Below, piece by piece: positions 6,385 to 10,082 of a DNA stretch of 10,082 nucleotides. Origin of the DNA: Planctomycetaceae bacterium (GTDB taxonomy: Bacteria > Planctomycetota > Planctomycetia > Pirellulales > Thermoguttaceae); NCBI GenBank assembly GCA_031283825.1, contig JAITAZ010000500.1:1-10082 (forward strand), written 5' to 3'. The position numbers were made by a program, and so were the translations under genes. The notes beneath the pieces are model-generated. The model worked only from the letters and a program-made list of their open reading frames with translations, did not search any database and was not told the origin of the DNA. Positions within the stretch are counted from its first letter, which is position 1. Every line of letters starts with the position of its first letter.

Positions 6385-7261
6385 ACAGATCAGCCGAATC
6401 GCTACGGCTTTTCAAATTTGACTACTTAAAAACACAAATTTAAATTTCAAGATAATAAAATTACGCACTTCGTAGAAAAATCAAACATTATCAGACCGCT
6501 TTTAAATTAAACGGCGCAAGTTTAATTTTGGATATTACAATTTGGTAACTTTTTCATAAATATTTTGTATCAATTAACATATACAAATAAATGTCGTCTC
6601 GAAAAGACGGCGGAAAAATTAGTCGATAGATTATTTTTCGCGAAACATTTGTGTAGTCGATAATTGTGCAAAAATCCAGCTCCTATCCCAAAGCTGATTT
6701 ATTTCTATTCGTGAAAGATTACAAAATTTGTAAATATTCAAAATAGACTCGAAAGCTATCAAATATAACGGTCAAATATCACGGGCATCGATGAATAAGA
6801 ATCGTAATTTTTGCGGAAGTTTGTGAATTTCAGATATTAACAATTTTTTTGCAGCGAAAAGAATCGCTCAAATTAGTTGCAAAAATTCAATATTTGCCGC
6901 CAAAATTTTAAGTACGAAACCCGTGAAAATGGTATTTAAACGGAAATTTAATGTATAAATCGTTTAAAAGGTCAAAATTGAACTGGACAGTCAGACACTT
7001 AATTAAAATTTTTTGAAAAAAATTTTTTAATTTTTTTGGTCAAATTATTACGTCGTTTTTTAATGTCAATTGATAACAATAGCCGGCGTAATGTTATAAC
7101 CGTTGTAGGGCGTTTGATCCTGTAATTTGTAGGTTTCGGCGAGTATTTTGTTATTTGAAAAAAACGAAATTTCAAGAAAAATTTACCTGACAATTTTTTA
7201 CTCGACATAGTTACATGCCGGTATAAAGTTAAAAAATTTTATTGGAATTTTGGAATTGGTA

Positions 7262-7289
7262 TTGTAAGAATGTCCGACTACGGTACAAT
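7262..7289 (+). promoter_or_regulatory. Predicted sigma-70 type promoter for rpiB
   Basis: TTGTAA (7262-7267) and TACAAT (7284-7289) are separated by 16 bases. The start of transcription would be near 7296, giving a leader of roughly 80 bases to the ATG at 7376. It is supported by pattern and position only. Confidence 0.35.
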
Positions 7290-7336
7290 GTCTCTACTTT
7301 TCGCAACAGTAATGCGAATTTGTAAAAATTGTGCCG

Positions 7337-7369
7337 AAGGAGGTGAAAATGAAAATGGTTAAAGGAGGT
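7337..7369 (+). promoter_or_regulatory. Tandem ribosome binding sites before rpiB
   Basis: Two strong Shine-Dalgarno sequences occur: aaggaggt (7337-7344), 5 bases from the ATG at 7349, and aaaggaggt (7361-7369), 7 bases from the ATG at 7376. All candidate starts are in one frame without a stop, so the upstream site would add nine residues rather than make a leader peptide. The second site decides the start chosen here because it places the family's first beta strand at the N terminus. Most other genes in the window have no such signal. Confidence 0.7.
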
Positions 7370-7375
7370 AATCCA

Positions 7376-7906
7376 ATGCGGATTAAAATAATTCTTGGAT
7401 GCGACCATCGTGGGAAAGATACTTTCGACTTAATATCGAAGTATTTACGCTCAAGCGAAAACTATACGTTAGTTTGCGCAAACGACGAATTAATGGCTGG
7501 TTCAGTCGATTACCCTGATATAGCCGGAATAGTTGCCCGCGAAGTTAGCGCACAAAGAGCAGATTACGGCATACTAATTTGTGGAACCGGCGTTGGAATG
7601 TGCGTAGTTGCTAATAAATATCGCGGAGTTCGCGCGGCGCCATGCCACAACGAAGTCGCCGCCGAATTAAGCCGCGCTCACAACGACGCAAATATTTTAT
7701 GTCTGTCTGGAGATATGCTAGGCGAACGTTCGACGTTAGCTATCGTAGATAAATGGCTAAATACCGTCTTCGTAGGAGGAAGACACCAAATAAGACTAGA
7801 TAAAATCAAAAATATAGAATCAAGAAACGCAAGACAACAAAAAATCGAAAGCCAACTTAAATTAGACCTAATACCAAAGAATAATAGATTAGTTGCAATG
7901 TTCTAA
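7376..7906 (+). CDS. rpiB: Ribose-5-phosphate isomerase B
   Basis: A cytoplasmic enzyme of the RpiB/LacAB family that interconverts ribose 5-phosphate and ribulose 5-phosphate in the pentose phosphate pathway. From the ATG at 7376 it is 176 residues. Family motifs are intact: GCDHRG (8-13), DYPDIA (45-50), the active-site loop ILICGTGVGMCVVANK (66-81) with catalytic C69 and T71, RAAPCHN (86-92) and HNDANILCL (102-110), with the conserved GGRHQ-R segment near 134-140. C69 favours RpiB over LacA, which lacks a thiol there. It is about 25 residues longer than typical RpiB, through a basic C-terminal tail (about 152-176). In-frame GTG 7331 and ATG 7349 are alternative starts. It is transcribed towards the PilO-like gene and appears monocistronic. 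Confidence 0.92.
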   Translation: MRIKIILGCDHRGKDTFDLISKYLRSSENYTLVCANDELMAGSVDYPDIAGIVAREVSAQRADYGILICGTGVGMCVVANKYRGVRAAPCHNEVAAELSRAHNDANILCLSGDMLGERSTLAIVDKWLNTVFVGGRHQIRLDKIKNIESRNARQQKIESQLKLDLIPKNNRLVAMF

Positions 7907-7982
7907 AATGACCCATTCAGTCGTGATTGTTGCGACGCTTTTTCAACTAACAAAAAGAACAATCGTAAACAAAAAAACAATC

Positions 7983-8010
7983 GTAGAGACGCAAGGCATT
8001 GCGTCTCTAC
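7983..8010. terminator. Perfect palindrome between convergent genes, likely bidirectional terminator
   Basis: Arms gtagagacgcaa (7983-7994) and ttgcgtctctac (7999-8010) pair perfectly over 12 bases around ggca. It lies 76 bases after the rpiB stop and 31 bases before the stop of the converging PilO-like gene. On the minus strand the hairpin is followed by gattgtttttttg, a good T-tract; on the plus strand by the weaker tgttgtttt. The sequence belongs to the same dispersed family as 133-208 and 10035-10082. Confidence 0.65.
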
Positions 8011-8041
8011 TGTTGTTTTGATATCTCAGAGAAATAGGCGA

Positions 8042-8989
8042 TTATTCATATTCGGCGAATGATTTTCCTTGTTTTATTATGAATTTTTGTTTCTCTGCTT
8101 CGACGTGAATTTTGTTGTAATCGATTTTCTCTATAATGCAATCTACGCCTTCTAATTTGAACGAATTTCCTTCGTATAATTTATATTGTTTTCCGGTTGA
8201 TCTGTGATCGATCCAAACTTGTTTTCGTCCTTCTGATTCAACGATAGCAATGACGTAGCAATAAGGTGCTTGATAGAATGGCGGCTGTCTTGGCAGCGAT
8301 GGCGGCGGCGTAACGGGCGGCGCGGGCGGTTTGGGAGGCGAATATGCGGTAAACAATTTGCGAGTTTTAATTTCGTTTAATGACGTTTGTTCTTCAGGCG
8401 TTATTTTGAGCAAGTCTTTGTCGAATATTCGCAAAGATTGACCTGTTTGAGCTTTGGTTACCGATACTGCTTCGATAGTTATTACGACGTCCATGAGGTT
8501 GGAATTTTTGATCGGCGTGGGCGAAATTTTGCGAATAAGATGTAGATAATCTGTTTTATGAAATCTTCGTAAAAATTCAGCGACATTTTCTAGCGTTCCT
8601 TTGCATACGAGTTTGAACGTATATTTTTTGTAATAATCTTTGAAAATAACTTCTGACCCGCTATCGATTTTTCTTTCGCGTAGTAGTGCTGTTCCTGCGG
8701 TATCTGTCAGCCAGTTTTGATATTGAGATTTAGCAAGTTCTCCCGGCGGGAGTGATTTCTTGCCAAGTTCTGTGAGACGTTCTCGTATTTGTTTTTCGTC
8801 TTTGACTTCTATTTCGAGTTTTTTTATTTCCTCTTCGAGTTTTGTTTTTTGCAATCTCATTTTAGAAATAGACGAGTTAAAATAATTGTAACAAAAAGGA
8901 ATCACAATGCACACGATCACGATTCCTGCCACAATCAGCAGAAATCGCTCGCGTTTTTCTTGCGTCGATATATCAAAAAAACCATTCAT
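8042..8989 (-). CDS. PilO-like type IV pilus/type II secretion assembly protein with PilP/GspC-like C-terminus
   Basis: A 315-residue bitopic inner-membrane protein. After a short charged N terminus there is one transmembrane helix (about 16-35), a coiled coil (about 40-75, LQKTKLEEEIKKLEIEVKDEKQ), and an alpha/beta domain (about 88-178) of the ferredoxin-like PilO type (FKLVCKGTLENVAEFLRRFHKTDYLHLIRKI, then MDVVITIEAVSV). A proline-rich linker (218-238, PPKPPAPPVTPPP) leads to a compact beta-rich end (about 243-315) resembling the homology domain of PilP/GspC (KQYKLYEGNSFKLEGVDCIIEKIDYNKIHVE). Such proteins form the alignment subcomplex between the inner-membrane platform and the outer-membrane secretin. 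The usual pilM/N/Q neighbours are absent here. No ribosome binding site is seen before the ATG. The PilO assignment rests on architecture and is fairly likely; the PilP part is less certain. Confidence 0.75.
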   Translation of the reverse strand: MNGFFDISTQEKRERFLLIVAGIVIVCIVIPFCYNYFNSSISKMRLQKTKLEEEIKKLEIEVKDEKQIRERLTELGKKSLPPGELAKSQYQNWLTDTAGTALLRERKIDSGSEVIFKDYYKKYTFKLVCKGTLENVAEFLRRFHKTDYLHLIRKISPTPIKNSNLMDVVITIEAVSVTKAQTGQSLRIFDKDLLKITPEEQTSLNEIKTRKLFTAYSPPKPPAPPVTPPPSLPRQPPFYQAPYCYVIAIVESEGRKQVWIDHRSTGKQYKLYEGNSFKLEGVDCIIEKIDYNKIHVEAEKQKFIIKQGKSFAEYE

Positions 8990-9076
8990 AATAAATTAAT
9001 ATTTCGTTAAGGTAAGCGAAACAAAATTAAAAACAACCCAACGATTCAAATAAACTAGTATCTCAAAGAGTCAACA

Positions 9077-9105
9077 AGTATAACACGCAAATTTATGTTA
9101 TTCAA
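9077..9105 (-). promoter_or_regulatory. Predicted promoter for the PilO-like gene
   Basis: On the minus strand TTGAAT (9105-9100) and TATACT (9082-9077) are separated by exactly 17 bases. The leader to the ATG at 8989 would be about 80 bases. This suggests the gene can be transcribed independently of the HAD gene, whose stop codon is 156 bases upstream. Confidence 0.4.
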
Positions 9106-9145
9106 CACTGCAAGAAAAAAAGAAAGTAATAATATCCCAGTGAAA

Positions 9146-9781
9146 TTATTTTGATAGAATTTGTTTTATATCGTTGACAGTTATTTCTGTGAAGTTATTT
9201 ATTATTTTTTCTACGCCGATAAGTTTTTCTTTTGACAGCGACGTGGTTACTCCGACAATTTTCATTCCTGCCGATTTTGCCGCTTTTATTCCAGCTAAAG
9301 CGTCTTCAAAAACTAGACAATCTTTGATTTCTGCTTTTAACAATTCCGCCGATTTTAAGTAAATATCCGGTGCAGGTTTCGCCTTTTTGACCATTGCCGC
9401 GACAACTATAATGTCGAAGTAATTGCGGATACGAAGTTTGTCCAAAACAAAATCAATGTTCTCAACCGGTCCAGACGAACCAACTGCAACAGGAATATTA
9501 TTCTCTTTTAATTTTTCAAGCAACTCAATCAATCCGTCAACTGGTTTTATATGAGACTTGTATATCTTTCGATAATACGATTCTTTCCCCAACGCAAGTT
9601 CTTGATGACGTTCTTTACTCTCATTTGGAAAAAGCTCTGCCATGAGATCGTCGTTACCTTTTCCCAACATTTCAGGAGCGAGTGTTATGCCGTATCGACT
9701 AAAATATTCGGCAAATGCCCGTTCATGAAAACGCGTATTATCTACCAACACGCCGTCCATATCAAAAATTACCGCTATCAT
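9146..9781 (-). CDS. HAD-superfamily phosphatase/beta-phosphoglucomutase-like hydrolase
   Basis: A 211-residue cytoplasmic enzyme of HAD subfamily I with a C1-type helical cap. Motif I FDMDGVLVDN has the nucleophile D7 and acid/base D9. The cap (about 15-80) includes GKGNDDLMAELF where relatives commonly have GRTNDE. Motif II is VAVGSSG (98-104), the motif-III lysine is K135 in KKAKPAPDIYL, and the metal-binding acids are E159 and D160 in VFEDALAGIKAAKSAG. Length fits beta-phosphoglucomutase-type phosphatases. The true substrate, a sugar phosphate or similar, is not determined. The reading frame stays open upstream to an ATG at 9847, but homologues begin at MIAVIFDMDG, so the start at 9781 is preferred even though no Shine-Dalgarno sequence precedes it. 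It lies upstream of the PilO-like gene on the same strand, 156 bases away. Confidence 0.9.
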   Translation of the reverse strand: MIAVIFDMDGVLVDNTRFHERAFAEYFSRYGITLAPEMLGKGNDDLMAELFPNESKERHQELALGKESYYRKIYKSHIKPVDGLIELLEKLKENNIPVAVGSSGPVENIDFVLDKLRIRNYFDIIVVAAMVKKAKPAPDIYLKSAELLKAEIKDCLVFEDALAGIKAAKSAGMKIVGVTTSLSKEKLIGVEKIINNFTEITVNDIKQILSK

Positions 9782-9948
9782 TTTTATAATTTTAAGCTGT
9801 TCGCACTTGAATTTTCGGTTAAAGCCGCATGATCGCCTGTTGGACAAATCGGCTAGAAATCTAGGTTTAGAAACTCAAAAGATAAAACAAATTTTCTACC
9901 GAATATATTACCAATCTTTTGATGACGACAAAAGGGGGACTCTAAAAA

Positions 9949-9981
9949 GGGAACATCTAAAAACGTAATATATCAGTGGAA
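9949..9981 (+). repeat. Dispersed repeat, second near-full copy
   Basis: Begins gggaacatctaaaaac and ends gtaatatatcagtggaa. Compared with the inverted copy at 93-128 it has one substitution and lacks three bases in the middle. It is preceded by the related gggggactctaaaaa, giving a local tandem of the first module. Confidence 0.75.
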
Positions 9982-10034
9982 TTATTTTTTATTTTTTATC
10001 GCAAAATTAAAACGTGAATAGTTACAAATTAACC

Positions 10035-10082
10035 AATGTAGAGACGCAATGCCTTGCGTCTCATTGTTCGATCAAAAGATCA
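10035..10082 (+). repeat. Second copy of the GAGACGCAA/GATCAAAAGATC palindromic element, cut by the window end
   Basis: Forty-eight bases match 130-178 with a single 1-base deletion (ctcatt against ctctatt). The hairpin tagagacgcaa/ttgcgtctc around tgcc and the following gatcaaaagatc are both conserved. The second half, if present, lies outside the window. Confidence 0.8.

Larger units (their letters stand above)
6263..7330. other. Long gene-free spacer with hairpins and an isolated sigma-54 motif
   Basis: More than 1 kb between the SDR gene and rpiB lacks a credible protein gene. Visible items are gacaat/attgtc (6298-6316) just after the SDR gene, a sigma-54 type motif (6369-6384), agccg/cggct (about 6392-6410), cgtct/agacg (6595-6609), an 8-base direct repeat agtcgata (6621-6628, 6655-6662), the palindrome ttacaaa-a-tttgtaa (6719-6733), nested stems tttttgca/tgcaaaaa enclosing agcga/tcgct (6846-6885), an A/T palindrome followed by a T run (7001-7037), and a promoter before rpiB (7262-7289). 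Non-coding RNA, regulatory DNA or decayed genes are all possible. Confidence 0.6.
9782..10082. other. Gene-free right end with dispersed repeats
   Basis: No gene is supported between the HAD start and the window edge. The region holds gggggactctaaaaa (9934-9948), directly followed by a near-full copy of the dispersed repeat (9949-9981), then cgtgaatagttacaaa, a diverged relative of the gtgaacggttacaaaa module, and the left half of the palindromic element cut by the window end (10035-10082). The promoter of the HAD gene should lie here but I cannot point to a convincing one. Confidence 0.55.

Noticed and set aside
6999..7208. Minus-strand open frame of 69 residues in the long spacer
   Set aside because: It is extremely rich in Lys, Arg and Phe because it crosses A/T runs, has no ribosome binding site and no domain. 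A real small basic protein cannot be wholly excluded.
7331..7375. GTG start of rpiB at 7331
   Set aside because: It would translate through the first Shine-Dalgarno sequence and add 15 residues not expected in the family; no ribosome binding site precedes it.
9782..9847. N-terminal extension of the HAD protein from the ATG at 9847
   Set aside because: The extra 22 residues (MSNRRSCGFNRKF...) precede the normal family start MIAVIFDMDG and look like read-through of non-coding sequence.

Overview
This is an AT-rich bacterial window with six confident protein-coding genes and unusually large gene-free spacers, two of them over 1 kb. No rRNA, tRNA, CRISPR array or transposase is visible. The secreted VIT/von Willebrand A protein, the PilO-like pilus assembly protein, the frequent lack of a Shine-Dalgarno sequence and the dispersed short palindromic repeats would fit a low-GC member of the Planctomycetota or a related lineage. 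That assignment is an inference from protein flavour only and is held with low confidence.

Layout: bases 1-278 hold dispersed repeats. A large VIT + vWA secreted protein lies on the minus strand (279-2684). A 1,028-base spacer follows (2685-3712) with a run of small hairpins, a compound palindromic element with 12-bp terminal inverted repeats, and a good sigma-70 type promoter for the next gene. That gene is a TPR lipoprotein on the plus strand (3713-5167). A 321-base spacer made of nested inverted repeats separates it from a short-chain dehydrogenase/reductase (5489-6262), whose canonical catalytic serine position is occupied by tryptophan. A second spacer of about 1.1 kb carries an isolated sigma-54 type -24/-12 motif and several hairpins. 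It ends at rpiB (start best placed at 7376), which has two strong tandem ribosome binding sites. rpiB converges on a PilO-like protein with a PilP/GspC-like C-terminal region (8042-8989, minus), with a perfect 12-bp-arm palindrome between them acting as a likely shared terminator. Upstream of the PilO-like gene, on the same strand, is a HAD phosphatase of the beta-phosphoglucomutase type (9146-9781). The window ends in the same repeat with which it begins.

The genes do not form one pathway. RpiB, the HAD enzyme and perhaps the SDR are small-molecule (sugar) enzymes. The VIT/vWA protein, the TPR lipoprotein and the PilO-like protein belong to the cell envelope. Each gene seems to have its own transcription unit. 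The most notable content is non-coding: several families of short repeats occur in different combinations in almost every spacer, and the two long spacers have structure and promoter-like signals without an evident gene. I found no convincing new defence, mobile or biosynthetic system.
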